The translations under genes and the position numbers were made by a program. From contig JAJRSP010000030.1 in NCBI GenBank assembly GCA_024278775.1, forward strand, positions 1 to 22,736: a stretch of DNA of 22,736 nucleotides, in the 5' to 3' direction. Below the pieces are notes generated by a model. That model ran no database searches. It had not been told where the DNA came from and saw nothing but the letters and a program-made list of their open reading frames with translations. Each line of letters begins with the position of its first letter. The first letter of the stretch is position 1. Positions 1 through 7,907 of the stretch are shown one piece after another. The DNA is from Planctomycetota bacterium. GTDB taxonomy: Bacteria; Planctomycetota; Phycisphaerae; UBA1845.

Positions 1-620
1 ACGGTCACCCGATCAGAGGAATCGACCCGCACGAAATGAACATTGATTCGTTCGGGGAAAATATCTGCGTATTCGATGAGGGGCCCGAGTAATACCAGAT
101 CCACCGTATGTAGTTTGTCCACGAAAAGCACGGCGTGGGGGTTGCCCATCGACACGCAGGTCACGTTGAATTCGTGCCCTTCCACACGGAGCGGATACTC
201 GATCAAGCGATCACCGTCTACCCCGGCCGGCAGATCGCGCGCAGCCAAACTCGGCACCCCCATGTCAACCCGAACCTCTCGCACAACGCCCGCCTTCTGT
301 ATACAATTCGCGCGTTTCAATCCGTCATCCGTTTCGATGGTCAGTTCGTTAGCACTCACCATACCCCGGTCCACGGCATACTTGGCGACGCATCGGATGC
401 CGTTGCCGCACATCTGCGCACGCGATCCGTCGGCGTTGTACATGTCCATACGGATGTCGGCCACATCCGAGGGGCCGATCAGGATAAGCCCATCACTTCC
501 GACGCCCAGGTGTCGATCGGACACGCGGCGTGCCAGATCGGCGGGACACTCCACGGACTCCCGCGACAGGTCTACGAACACATAGTCGTTACCGAGCCCA
601 TGCATTTTCGTGAACTTCAT
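1..620 (-). CDS. dapF: Diaminopimelate epimerase DapF (3' end cut by window edge)
   Basis: Diaminopimelate epimerase converts LL- to meso-diaminopimelate for lysine and peptidoglycan synthesis in the cytoplasm. The first 206 residues are visible. The protein opens with KFTKMHGLGNDY, the family N-terminus. NADGSRAQMCGNGIRC follows at about residues 62-77, where Cys71 is the first catalytic cysteine, and S-M-G-N-P-H lies at about 158-163. The second catalytic cysteine lies beyond the left edge. The ATG at 618-620 is chosen because the family N-terminus begins there; no clear ribosome binding site precedes it. It follows the small acidic protein gene by 54 bases on the same strand. It has no flagellar role and probably marks the end of the flagellar block, either co-transcribed or with an unseen promoter. 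The family call is very secure. Confidence 0.96.
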   Translation of the reverse strand, partial: MKFTKMHGLGNDYVFVDLSRESVECPADLARRVSDRHLGVGSDGLILIGPSDVADIRMDMYNADGSRAQMCGNGIRCVAKYAVDRGMVSANELTIETDDGLKRANCIQKAGVVREVRVDMGVPSLAARDLPAGVDGDRLIEYPLRVEGHEFNVTCVSMGNPHAVLFVDKLHTVDLVLLGPLIEYADIFPERINVHFVRVDSSDRVT

Positions 621-674
621 ACCGGTTATTGTAGAAGATGGGGGATGGATCCGCGAACGACGTGCGCGCGTCAA

Positions 675-998
675 CTACACTTGCAAGTCAAGGTGTTGCC
701 GACCGTCCTCGTCCGTGGTGAGGCCGGGTGAGGAGACATCGGCATCCGGCGGTCCCTGCTCCGATGCGGTTTCCTCTTCGCTGCGCCCCTGGCTGCCACT
801 GCCTTCGGCATCGGCCGAGACTTTCGTGTTCTCGTCGCTTATTTCGACGGTGACCTCCAGCTCGTCCGCCGATTTAGCCTGACGAACGGCCGCCTGCGCC
901 TGACCAGCCGCCCGGGCCGCACGCGCTTTACCGACTTCTCTGGCTTGGAATCCCGCTTGCGCTGCTGACGAAGCGAGGTCCGATGGAATCTCGGCCAT
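675..998 (-). CDS. Small acidic, alanine-rich protein of unknown function downstream of fliA
   Basis: I do not recognise a characterised family. The 107-residue product has two parts. Residues 1 to about 45 form an Ala/Gln/Arg-rich, probably helical segment (MAEIPSDLASSAAQAGFQAR onward). The rest is a low-complexity Glu/Asp/Ser tail ending in DEDGRQHLDLQV. It has no signal peptide and no membrane segment. The ATG at 996-998 is chosen over an upstream ATG at 1019 because GGAG lies a suitable distance before it (GGAGTGAGCAC-ATG). It lies 176 bases downstream of the sigma-28 gene and 54 bases upstream of dapF, all on one strand. The composition suggests partial disorder. By position it could be a regulator or export-related partner of the sigma factor, but no FlgM similarity is visible and this is conjecture. 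I recall similar proteins beside fliA in Planctomycetota, from memory only. Confidence 0.75.
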   Translation of the reverse strand: MAEIPSDLASSAAQAGFQAREVGKARAARAAGQAQAAVRQAKSADELEVTVEISDENTKVSADAEGSGSQGRSEEETASEQGPPDADVSSPGLTTDEDGRQHLDLQV

Positions 999-1174
999 GT
1001 GCTCACTCCGATCTATCAATCACATACCAACGAACGGACGAGCCCCTATCTCGCACCGGTCTGCGGGCCGGCTGGCACCAGGCATACCTCTCTACCGGTA
1101 CTCGTTACCACGGGCAGACATCACCCAACCAACCACCGCCCGCACCAACCCACAATGGAAGGTGGTGGCCCGCG
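999..1174 (-). other. Intergenic region between fliA and the small acidic protein gene
   Basis: This 176-base gap lies between two minus-strand genes. Read on the minus strand, the part next to the fliA stop is rich in G and T. The part next to the small gene carries its ribosome binding site (GGAGTG). I see no hairpin followed by a T run, so no intrinsic terminator, and no convincing -35/-10 pair. A promoter for the small gene and dapF may lie here, but the sequence does not show it clearly. Confidence 0.4.
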
Positions 1175-1954
1175 CTAGTTGACAAGCTCTTTCTTGCGTA
1201 ACTCCAATTGCTCCTTCAGCAGGCGAAGGATCGACGAATGCATCTGAGACACACGGCTCTCTGACAGATCGAGCGTGATGCCAATTTCCTTCATCGTCAT
1301 CTCTTCGTAATAATACAGAATAAGAATCAGTCGCTCCGCCCGGGTCAATCCACGGGTAATCAGTTCCTTGAGGTCACGCTTTTGCATATCACGAACCGGG
1401 TCACGGCCACGCTTGTCCTCGATGACATCAATCTCGCAGACATCCTTGTTGGAGTCTGTTTCGCTGTATTTTCGCGACAGCGATATCTGTGACACGGCGT
1501 GCGCATCACGAATGAGCTTTTTGAGATCGTTTTTCGGCAGATTGAGGTGCTCCGCAATCTCCGTTTCACCCGGAGAATAGCCGAGTGTGGCCTCCAACTG
1601 GCGCGATACGCGATCAAGCTTGCTGGACCGACTCCGCACGAGACGGGGTACCCAGTCCATACTACGCAACTCGTCGAGAATCGCGCCGCGGATTCGAGGC
1701 GCACAGTAGGTTTCAAACTTTACCCCCCGGTTGAGATCGAAGGCGTCTATCGCATCCATCAATCCGAAGACGCCAGCCGACACAAGATCGTCGTTTTCGA
1801 TCTCATCCGCCAGCTTCGCGGCGATCCGCTCTGCGTTGTACTTGACGATGGGAAGAAAAACTTCCATCAGTTCATTACGCACGGCCGATGTTTTTTTGCG
1901 CTTGTACTTGCGCCACACAGCGGTCATGTCCGGCCTCTTCTTCGTTGCTCGCAT
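1175..1954 (-). CDS. fliA: Flagellar RNA polymerase sigma factor, sigma-28 (FliA/SigD/WhiG type)
   Basis: Sigma-28 directs RNA polymerase to late flagellar and chemotaxis promoters. The 259-residue product has the three-domain layout of the family. Region 2 includes NDDLVSAGVFGLMDAIDAFD and FETYCAPRIRGAILDELRSM at about residues 55-100. Region 3 includes SRQLEATLGYSPGETEIAEH. The C-terminal region 4 helix-turn-helix includes EEMTMKEIGITLDLSESRVS. The ATG at 1952-1954 is chosen because AGGAG precedes it by 9 bases. The reading frame stays open upstream to 2065, but that extension is Arg/His-rich, resembles no sigma factor and would run into the preceding gene. It lies 103 bases after the small membrane protein gene. 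No FlgM-like anti-sigma gene is recognisable in the window. Confidence 0.96.
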   Translation of the reverse strand: MRATKKRPDMTAVWRKYKRKKTSAVRNELMEVFLPIVKYNAERIAAKLADEIENDDLVSAGVFGLMDAIDAFDLNRGVKFETYCAPRIRGAILDELRSMDWVPRLVRSRSSKLDRVSRQLEATLGYSPGETEIAEHLNLPKNDLKKLIRDAHAVSQISLSRKYSETDSNKDVCEIDVIEDKRGRDPVRDMQKRDLKELITRGLTRAERLILILYYYEEMTMKEIGITLDLSESRVSQMHSSILRLLKEQLELRKKELVN

Positions 1955-2057
1955 GGATTTGGGCTCCTCACGCTTCCTTGCGCATCGCCGCGTGTGGGTC
2001 ATCCCAGGACCACGCGCGACCTGCCTGCCTCTCATATCGTGTCCGTCGAAACGGTGC

Positions 2058-2357
2058 CTATGCACCCGTCAATTCCCCTTCGGACAACGATGCCTCGGCC
2101 TCCGTCGGCGTGACTTCCGTGTCACCCGGGGGAGGCTCGTAACGTTTCACTATCTCCGCCTCGCGACTGCGCTCAAACTCTCGAACGACTATCTGCGCCG
2201 CAGCGCCAAGCACGAAACCAAGTATACAAAACAGAAAAAGCGCGAAGACGCCGCGCTCCAGGGTAATGGATATGGGGTTTTGGACGACGAGCCCGGCGAA
2301 AACCGTCACGCTAAAGGCAAACAAGCCCAGAACAGAACCGGCATATCGAGCGATCAT
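2058..2357 (-). CDS. Small membrane protein between flhG and fliA, function unknown
   Basis: This 99-residue protein is not assigned to a named family. It has two predicted transmembrane helices, at about residues 4-25 (SVLGLFAFSVTVFAGLVV) and 36-59 (GVFALFLFCILGFVLGAAAQ). A cytosolic-type tail follows, starting R-E-F-E-R-S-R and ending in an acidic stretch (TPTEAEASLSEGELTGA). A short loop joins the helices, so both termini probably face the same side. The ATG at 2355-2357 has only a weak ribosome binding site (GGATG, 8 bases upstream). It lies between flhG, 186 bases upstream, and the sigma-28 gene. That spot in other clusters often carries chemotaxis or motility regulators, so a flagellar role is plausible by context only. 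Confidence 0.72.
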   Translation of the reverse strand: MIARYAGSVLGLFAFSVTVFAGLVVQNPISITLERGVFALFLFCILGFVLGAAAQIVVREFERSREAEIVKRYEPPPGDTEVTPTEAEASLSEGELTGA

Positions 2358-2543
2358 TTTGGCAACATCCGTGTCGCAACCGACGCATCACACACACGCA
2401 AGAGCAAGCACGCTCTCGCCGAGCGAACCCCTCCAGTGCCTACCCGGCGCGAACTTCTCCAAGAAGCATCCGGCGTCCTTGCCGTGCCATCAAAAGAAGT
2501 TCACTGTGGTTCGGTAGCCGTCCTCTCGAACTAGATCATACCG
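2358..2543 (-). other. Leader region with competing inverted repeats between flhG and the small membrane protein gene
   Basis: No gene is visible in these 186 bases. An 8-base inverted repeat pairs GAACTTCT (2451-2458) with AGAAGTTC (2495-2502) across 36 bases. Part of the first arm can instead form a tight hairpin, CTTCT (2454-2458) with AGAAG (2462-2466), so the two folds exclude each other. A third small hairpin pairs AGAGC (2401-2405) with GCTCT (2412-2416). None is followed by a T run. The arrangement could tune expression of the membrane protein and sigma factor, but the repeats are short and may arise by chance. Confidence 0.3.
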
Positions 2544-3422
2544 CTACACGAACAAACCGGCCACGCGCTGTAACAAGCCGCCGCGACGCCGCGGTGTCAC
2601 ATCACTCTTCGTGAGTGATGCCGCTACCGCAGCAATGCAAGCGCTGGCGTTCGACCCAGGCTCGTGGATTACAAACGGGCTCCGCGCCAACACCGCCCGC
2701 TCCACAGAACTATCATGCAACATGTAGCCACCGTTGGCAACAGAATAATCTAAAAATCTCTGCGCAACTTTTGCAATACGATCGTAGGTCGCCAGCGCAG
2801 CCGCCCGACTGTCCGCCATGTTCACAAACAAACTGATGCGACCTTCACATCCAAGTCGGTGCAACGTCTTGATCGTAGCATAGGCATCCGTCATAGCAGT
2901 CGGTTGCGGCGTAGTCACGACGAACGTGTCATCCCCCCCCAGCGCAAAGCCAAGCACGTGCTCAGATATACCCGCGCCACAATCGTAAACGGCTATATCA
3001 GTATTGCGACCAAGCTGTGATAACTGCGACAACAAGTTTTCGCGCTCAAATGCCGAGAGATTGGCAAGCCCCTCCGTCCCGGAGGCACCGGGCACAAAGG
3101 TAATGCCACCGGGGCCGTCAATACAGATATCCTCAATGGAACGCACACCCCGAAGAAGGTGCGCGAGGGTGTAACGGGGTTGAAGTTTCATCAGCAAGTC
3201 CGCATTGGCCAGACCCATATCCAGATCTACCAACGCCACACGCTGCCCCCTCTGCCCCAGAGAAATCGCAAGATTCACGGCGATATTGCTCTTTCCCACA
3301 CCGCCCTTGCCGCTGACAATCGCGATACGACGCATTTTTCGGCGGCGTCGGACCAACATACGGAGTCGATCCGCCTGATCCCGCCGTCTACCATGCTGCG
3401 GTGAAGCTGCCATAGAAGTCAT
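2544..3422 (-). CDS. flhG: Flagellar number regulator FlhG (FleN/YlxH), MinD-like ATPase
   Basis: FlhG is a MinD/ParA-family ATPase that partners the GTPase FlhF to set flagellar number and position. The 292-residue product carries the N-terminal FlhF-activating motif D-Q-A-x-x-L-R (residues 15-21). After an Arg/Lys-rich stretch comes the deviant Walker A loop SGKGGVGKSN (37-46), then ALVDLDMGLANAD (63-75) and the Walker B-like VYDCGAG (145-151). The C-terminal tail (RRRGGLLQRVAGLFV) looks like the amphipathic membrane-targeting helix of MinD-like proteins. The start at 3422 lacks a strong ribosome binding site; an in-frame ATG at 3413 is the alternative. It begins 48 bases after flhF ends. 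Its coding strand contains a run of eight G at 2933-2940, codons Leu161-Asp164. Chromosome-partitioning ParA is unlikely given the D-Q-A-x-x-L-R motif and position. Confidence 0.95.
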   Translation of the reverse strand: MTSMAASPQHGRRRDQADRLRMLVRRRRKMRRIAIVSGKGGVGKSNIAVNLAISLGQRGQRVALVDLDMGLANADLLMKLQPRYTLAHLLRGVRSIEDICIDGPGGITFVPGASGTEGLANLSAFERENLLSQLSQLGRNTDIAVYDCGAGISEHVLGFALGGDDTFVVTTPQPTAMTDAYATIKTLHRLGCEGRISLFVNMADSRAAALATYDRIAKVAQRFLDYSVANGGYMLHDSSVERAVLARSPFVIHEPGSNASACIAAVAASLTKSDVTPRRRGGLLQRVAGLFV

Positions 3423-3470
3423 CCGGAGGCGAAGAACCGGCCCGGCTCACACCTCGAACCAACCACACCT

Positions 3471-4718
3471 TCAGGCAATCGCCGGCTGCATACCGACGCC
3501 CGTACCACGCGTATCACCACCACCGTCCAGTATGAGCGATGCCAATCGCCCTTGAACGGGAGCCTCAATATCATCCGGAACATCTTGCCCTGTCGTAAGA
3601 TACGACAGTTGCGCATTCGCCTTCCTAAGACAATTCACAATCACGCCGAATCCGATCGCCTCATCCAGCTTGGTGAAAATCACGCGATCGATATCCAACT
3701 CTTGGAAGCGGTCGATCGTGTCGTGTAGCACAGACTCGGAGCAAGTGCTCGACAACACCAGATGCACTTCGTGCGGGCGAACCCGATCGAAAAAACCGCC
3801 AAGCTCCTTGATTTTCAACGAATCACGCTGACTCCGACCGGCCGTATCAATGAGAATGACGTCTCGATCGTTCATTCGAGCCACCGCGTCCGCCAGTTGC
3901 GAGGGGGACAACGCCACTTCCACCGGAACCTCAATAATCTGCGCGTACGTCTTGAGTTGTTCGACGGCCGCAATCCGATAGGTGTCGATCGTAATCAACC
4001 CGACCTTGCGGTTGTCACGAAGACAGAAGTTCGCCGCCAACTTGGCGATCGTGGTCGTTTTTCCGACCCCGGTGGGACCAACCAACGCGATGATCGTCGG
4101 CTCCGCCGCCGAGGTCATACGTACCGGTCCGGCCAGGGGAAGCATGGGCTGCAACGCGGCGGCCAGCTCTCGACGCACCGCAACGGGATCAGTGAGTTCC
4201 TCCGCGGATAACGTGTGGCGCACCTGTCGGATAAGCCCATCGGCCACATCCTCGGCCATGGCATTCTGCACGAGTGCCAGGTAGGTGTCATACAAATGTT
4301 CGGGGAGATCAGTGTTTCCGTCGCGCCGCGATTGCTTGACGAGATCGGTGACGAGCGATTTCAGATCTCCCAATTCCGAGAGAAGTGCGTCGGCCTGTGG
4401 CACGGGCGCCACCGGCATGGTTCGCGACGAGGCATGAGTCGCCAAAGACTGAGTCATCAGTGACACCGGCTTGGCAGTTCCTTCCGCAAGACCCGATCGA
4501 CCCGGCTCCACCTGAAGTGTACCTCGGCGCAGCGCGCCGGGCAACTCCGACATATGCGGAGCCGCTGTGATTTCCACCCAGGGTTTCCCCCCAATGCCAA
4601 ACATGCCGCCCCTGACTCGGGTGCGCGTGTTGAGAATCACCGCATCACGACCGAAGGCGCGCTTCACTTTCGCAAGCGTTTCGGCCATGGTCCTACCTTC
4701 GAACGATCTAAGTCTCAT
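3471..4718 (-). CDS. flhF: Flagellar biosynthesis GTPase FlhF (SRP-like)
   Basis: FlhF is an SRP-family GTPase that marks the site of flagellar assembly at the membrane. The 415-residue protein begins MRLRSFEGRTMAETLAKVKR, the typical FlhF N-terminus. A variable linker and helical N domain run to about residue 205. The G domain has the P-loop GPTGVGKT (214-221), TIDTYRIAAVEQLKTYA (243-259), DTAGRSQRD (291-299) and TKLDEA (349-354). The ATG at 4716-4718 is chosen because the family N-terminus starts there; the frame is open upstream to 4760. The start overlaps the flhA stop by 11 bases, so translation is probably coupled. flhG follows directly, which is the usual FlhF-FlhG pairing. FtsY or Ffh is excluded by the N-terminus and neighbours. 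Confidence 0.96.
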   Translation of the reverse strand: MRLRSFEGRTMAETLAKVKRAFGRDAVILNTRTRVRGGMFGIGGKPWVEITAAPHMSELPGALRRGTLQVEPGRSGLAEGTAKPVSLMTQSLATHASSRTMPVAPVPQADALLSELGDLKSLVTDLVKQSRRDGNTDLPEHLYDTYLALVQNAMAEDVADGLIRQVRHTLSAEELTDPVAVRRELAAALQPMLPLAGPVRMTSAAEPTIIALVGPTGVGKTTTIAKLAANFCLRDNRKVGLITIDTYRIAAVEQLKTYAQIIEVPVEVALSPSQLADAVARMNDRDVILIDTAGRSQRDSLKIKELGGFFDRVRPHEVHLVLSSTCSESVLHDTIDRFQELDIDRVIFTKLDEAIGFGVIVNCLRKANAQLSYLTTGQDVPDDIEAPVQGRLASLILDGGGDTRGTGVGMQPAIA

Positions 4719-6786
4719 CTGTGAGAACCACCATACCATGTGACTCAACTTCGAACCCACGAACGATTTCGTTATACGACATCACCACCGCCGTGGGCAG
4801 TGGCACTTCCAGCATCTTGCGCACCCAAGGACGTATTTGGGGCGGCGTCAGCAATACCGGCAACCGGCCCTTGACGGCCGACGTGGCGGATTCCATTTGC
4901 TTGCGAACGGCTTCGACGATTTTCGTTTGAAGCGCCGGGGGCAGTGTGAGGATCGCCCCGTGTTCGCCTCGTTCGATACCCTTGCCGATGAGGTCTTCCA
5001 GTTGTGGATCGAGCGTCACACAGTGAATCCGCCCGTCGTCAGCCTTTTGCTGATGGCAGAGCGGCCTGGCCAGGGCGTGCCGGGCGTATTCCGTAAGGAT
5101 CTCCGCATCTTTCGTGCGTGCCGCAACCTCGCTGATCGCCTCCAAGATAGTCTCCAGATCACGAATCGGGACACGTTCACGCAAGAGCGATTGCAAGACG
5201 CGTTGCACCTCGCCCGGTTTTAGCACATCCGGTACCACCTCTTCCACAAGCTTGGGAGCCCGCTCGCGTAGATGGTCGAGCAACCGGTTGACCTCCTGTC
5301 GCGTCAGCAGTTCGTCGGCGTGCCGCTTCACGATTTCCGTCAGGAACGTGCTAATCACGCTCGATGGTTCCACCACGGTATAGTTTCGATGTTCCGCTTC
5401 GTGTCGTTGGTCTTCCGCGATCCACACCGCATTCAGGCCGAACGACGGCTCCTTTGTCTCAACACCGGGTATCCGTTCCGTCACCATGCCCGCATCAATC
5501 GCCAGCAGGTGACCCGGTAACACCTCATCCTCACCCACGTCAAACCCGCGTAACCGCACGCGGAATTGATTGGGTTGAAGCTGCATGTCGTCACGAATGC
5601 GAATCGGTGGTACGACAATCCCCAAATCCTGCGCCACTTGCTTACGCATGTTCGTCACACGTTCGAGAAGATCACCGCCTTGCTTTCGATCCACCAACTT
5701 GATCAGACCGTAACCGACGTTCAGCTCCATCGGATCCGGCGCGAGGTGCCGCTCGATCTTCTCGGGCGCAGCGGGTTTGCTCTTGGCCGCCGTTGCCTGC
5801 GCTACGGCCACCTTTTGTCGTTGAGACAAAAGATACGCAAAGAATCCGGTCGACACGCCCAGCAACACCAACGGTGGTTTCGGCAGGGGCGTCGCGGCCA
5901 GGACCATCAAGAAGAGCGCCGTCAGCCCCAGTGCCACCGGCTGCCCGGTCAGTTGCCCCAAGAGTTCGTCGCCGAGACTTCCCTTCTCTGCGCTGCGTGT
6001 GACGATCATGGCGGCCGCCGTGGAGACGATGAACGCGGGAATCTGCGACACCAGACCATCACCAATCGTGAGGATCGTATACTTTTCGAGCGTATCCCAG
6101 ATGCCGAGATTCTGCTCGACGAGGCCGACATAAATACCACCAATGATGTTGATCGCCGTGATGACGACGCCGGCCACCGCATCGCCGCGCACAAACTTAC
6201 TGGCACCATCCATCGCCCCGTAAAAATCCGCCTCACGGGTGATGTCGGCTCGACGTTTCTTGGCCTCTTCCTCGGCGATGATCCCCGCGTTGAGATCGGC
6301 ATCGACGGCCATCTGCTTTCCCGGCATACCGTCGAGTGTGAACCTCGCAGCCACCTCCGCAATTCGGGTGGCCCCCTTGGTGATGACCACGAATTGGATC
6401 ACCACGATGATCGAGAAAATGATGACCGCCACCGCTAACGAACCGCTCGCCACGAAACCGCCGAACGTTTTAATCACCACGCCGCCATCGCCGTTCGTAA
6501 GGATCAGCCGTGTGGTCGCGGTGTTGAGCACCAGACGGAACAGCGTCATACCAAGCAAGAGCGACGGAAAAGATGAGAACTCCAGCGGCCGGGAGATGTA
6601 CATCACCGTCACCAGCACGATGGCGGACAACGTGATGTTGCCGAGCAGGAGCAGATCCATCAACGGGGTAGGGAGCGGGATCAGAATCACCAGGATGAGC
6701 GACATCGTGCCCACAGGCAATAACATGCCCTGGTAGCTCTTTGCAGCCCGAGTGAGCGTTTTCCTATTGAGTTCCAGCTTGGCCAT
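4708..6786 (-). CDS. flhA: Flagellar type III export gate protein FlhA
   Basis: FlhA forms the nonameric export gate ring that binds chaperone-substrate complexes and couples proton flow to export. At 692 residues it has normal length. The N-terminal half carries the multiple membrane helices. The cytoplasmic loop contains the FHIPEP family signature RIAEVAARFTLDGMPGKQM (141-159), with the charged stretch EEEAKKRRADITREADFYGA shortly after. The C-terminal half is the soluble cytoplasmic domain, with the expected VVEPSSVI and LTRQEV segments. It starts with the ATG at 6784-6786, 32 bases after flhB ends, and overlaps flhF at its 3' end. A virulence-type SctV homologue is excluded by the surrounding flagellar genes. 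Confidence 0.98.
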   Translation of the reverse strand: MAKLELNRKTLTRAAKSYQGMLLPVGTMSLILVILIPLPTPLMDLLLLGNITLSAIVLVTVMYISRPLEFSSFPSLLLGMTLFRLVLNTATTRLILTNGDGGVVIKTFGGFVASGSLAVAVIIFSIIVVIQFVVITKGATRIAEVAARFTLDGMPGKQMAVDADLNAGIIAEEEAKKRRADITREADFYGAMDGASKFVRGDAVAGVVITAINIIGGIYVGLVEQNLGIWDTLEKYTILTIGDGLVSQIPAFIVSTAAAMIVTRSAEKGSLGDELLGQLTGQPVALGLTALFLMVLAATPLPKPPLVLLGVSTGFFAYLLSQRQKVAVAQATAAKSKPAAPEKIERHLAPDPMELNVGYGLIKLVDRKQGGDLLERVTNMRKQVAQDLGIVVPPIRIRDDMQLQPNQFRVRLRGFDVGEDEVLPGHLLAIDAGMVTERIPGVETKEPSFGLNAVWIAEDQRHEAEHRNYTVVEPSSVISTFLTEIVKRHADELLTRQEVNRLLDHLRERAPKLVEEVVPDVLKPGEVQRVLQSLLRERVPIRDLETILEAISEVAARTKDAEILTEYARHALARPLCHQQKADDGRIHCVTLDPQLEDLIGKGIERGEHGAILTLPPALQTKIVEAVRKQMESATSAVKGRLPVLLTPPQIRPWVRKMLEVPLPTAVVMSYNEIVRGFEVESHGMVVLTDET

Positions 6787-6818
6787 CCACTATCCCAATA
6801 GCGCCACAGCGCCGATCA

Positions 6819-7907
6819 TCAGGCTCCCACAAACCCGCGGCGCACGCCGTTCGGCGTGCGCCCGGTCAACTCATACACGTACGCCAGAATCTCCGCGATG
6901 GCGCGGTAAAACTTTTCGGGGATGTACTGCCCCGGCTCGACGGTTTCATACAGCGCCCGAGCCAAAGGCTTCCTTTCGATGGTCGGAATCCCATGCTCCT
7001 TCGCAATCTGACGAATTCGAATGGCCAGGTAATCCGCCCCCTTGGCGACGACTTTCGGCGCGGGCATCTCCGCCGCGTCATAGCGAATCGCGATGGAGAG
7101 GTGTGTCGGGTTGGTCACGATGACGTCGGCCGTCGGTACGTCCTTCTGCAACTGCTGCGCGGCGAGCTGCAACTGCAACTGCCGACGGCGACGCTTGATC
7201 TGCGGGTCGCCTTCCATGCTGCGCAATTCGTCCTTGACCTCTTCCTTGGTCATGCGAAGGTCTTTTTCATGGCGATAACGCTGCCACACGACATCGATCA
7301 GCGCCAGAATCAATAGCGCTCCCCCGAGGCGAAACCCGAGGTCCATCGTTAGCGCGGAACCGATCTGAATGATGTCGTAAAACCCGAACGAAAACGAATA
7401 CACGATGGCGGTGACGCTGCTCGCCAGCGTCACATAGGCGACGGCAGCGACCAGCACCAACTTCAAGAGACTGGTCGCCGCGCGCATCAGTGAACGAGCC
7501 GAAAAGAGCCGTTTGAATCCCGCCAGCGGACTAACCTTGCTTAAACTCGGCATCAATGGTTGAAACGTCACCAACCAGCCAATCTGCACGTACAGACTCG
7601 TCAACGTCGCCAGAAACACAATGACTAAAAACAAGCCGAGACGCTTAATCAACTCCACGACAATGGCACCGGCAAGCGGCAACACATTATCGAGCCGCTG
7701 CGGCTGGTCCGCCGAGAGCGCCGCCGTCATGATGGCCGCCAGCGACCGCCACAAACCCGGTCCAAGGACGGCCAGCGCCACAAACGCCGAAAACATCAGC
7801 ACGGCCGCCGTAAGGTCCTGACTGCGCGCCACCTGTCCCTTCGCGCGGGCCTCGTTTCGCCGTCTTGGCGTGGGGGCTTCTGTTTTTTCGTCTGCACCGG
7901 CCGCCAT
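6819..7907 (-). CDS. flhB: Flagellar export switch protein FlhB
   Basis: FlhB is the export-gate protein that switches substrate specificity from rod/hook to filament type. The 362-residue protein begins with the usual DEKTEAPTPRRRNEARAKGQ segment. Four membrane helices lie between about residues 32 and 210. The cytoplasmic domain contains the self-cleavage motif N-P-T-H (266-269), where cleavage occurs between Asn and Pro. Downstream lie APKVVAKGADYLAIRIR and GQYIPEKFYRAIAEILAYVY, both typical. The switch is triggered by FliK, which is encoded upstream in this cluster. The ATG overlaps the fliR TGA by one base (TGATG), implying translational coupling. No tail extension or missing key residue is seen. 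Confidence 0.98.
   Translation of the reverse strand: MAAGADEKTEAPTPRRRNEARAKGQVARSQDLTAAVLMFSAFVALAVLGPGLWRSLAAIMTAALSADQPQRLDNVLPLAGAIVVELIKRLGLFLVIVFLATLTSLYVQIGWLVTFQPLMPSLSKVSPLAGFKRLFSARSLMRAATSLLKLVLVAAVAYVTLASSVTAIVYSFSFGFYDIIQIGSALTMDLGFRLGGALLILALIDVVWQRYRHEKDLRMTKEEVKDELRSMEGDPQIKRRRRQLQLQLAAQQLQKDVPTADVIVTNPTHLSIAIRYDAAEMPAPKVVAKGADYLAIRIRQIAKEHGIPTIERKPLARALYETVEPGQYIPEKFYRAIAEILAYVYELTGRTPNGVRRGFVGA

Noticed and set aside
1955..2065. Upstream extension of the sigma-28 frame
   Set aside because: It would overlap the small membrane protein gene, is Arg/His-rich and is unlike sigma factors; the ATG at 1954 has a good ribosome binding site.
2482..2489. TGGCACGG on the minus strand, resembling a sigma-54 -24 element
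   Set aside because: The required GC of the -12 element is not at the correct spacing.
5566..6736. Long plus-strand open frames opposite flhA
   Set aside because: They are antisense to flhA, rich in Arg, His and Gln or Ser and Thr, show no family motifs and lack ribosome binding sites; they are by-products of GC-rich codon use on the other strand.
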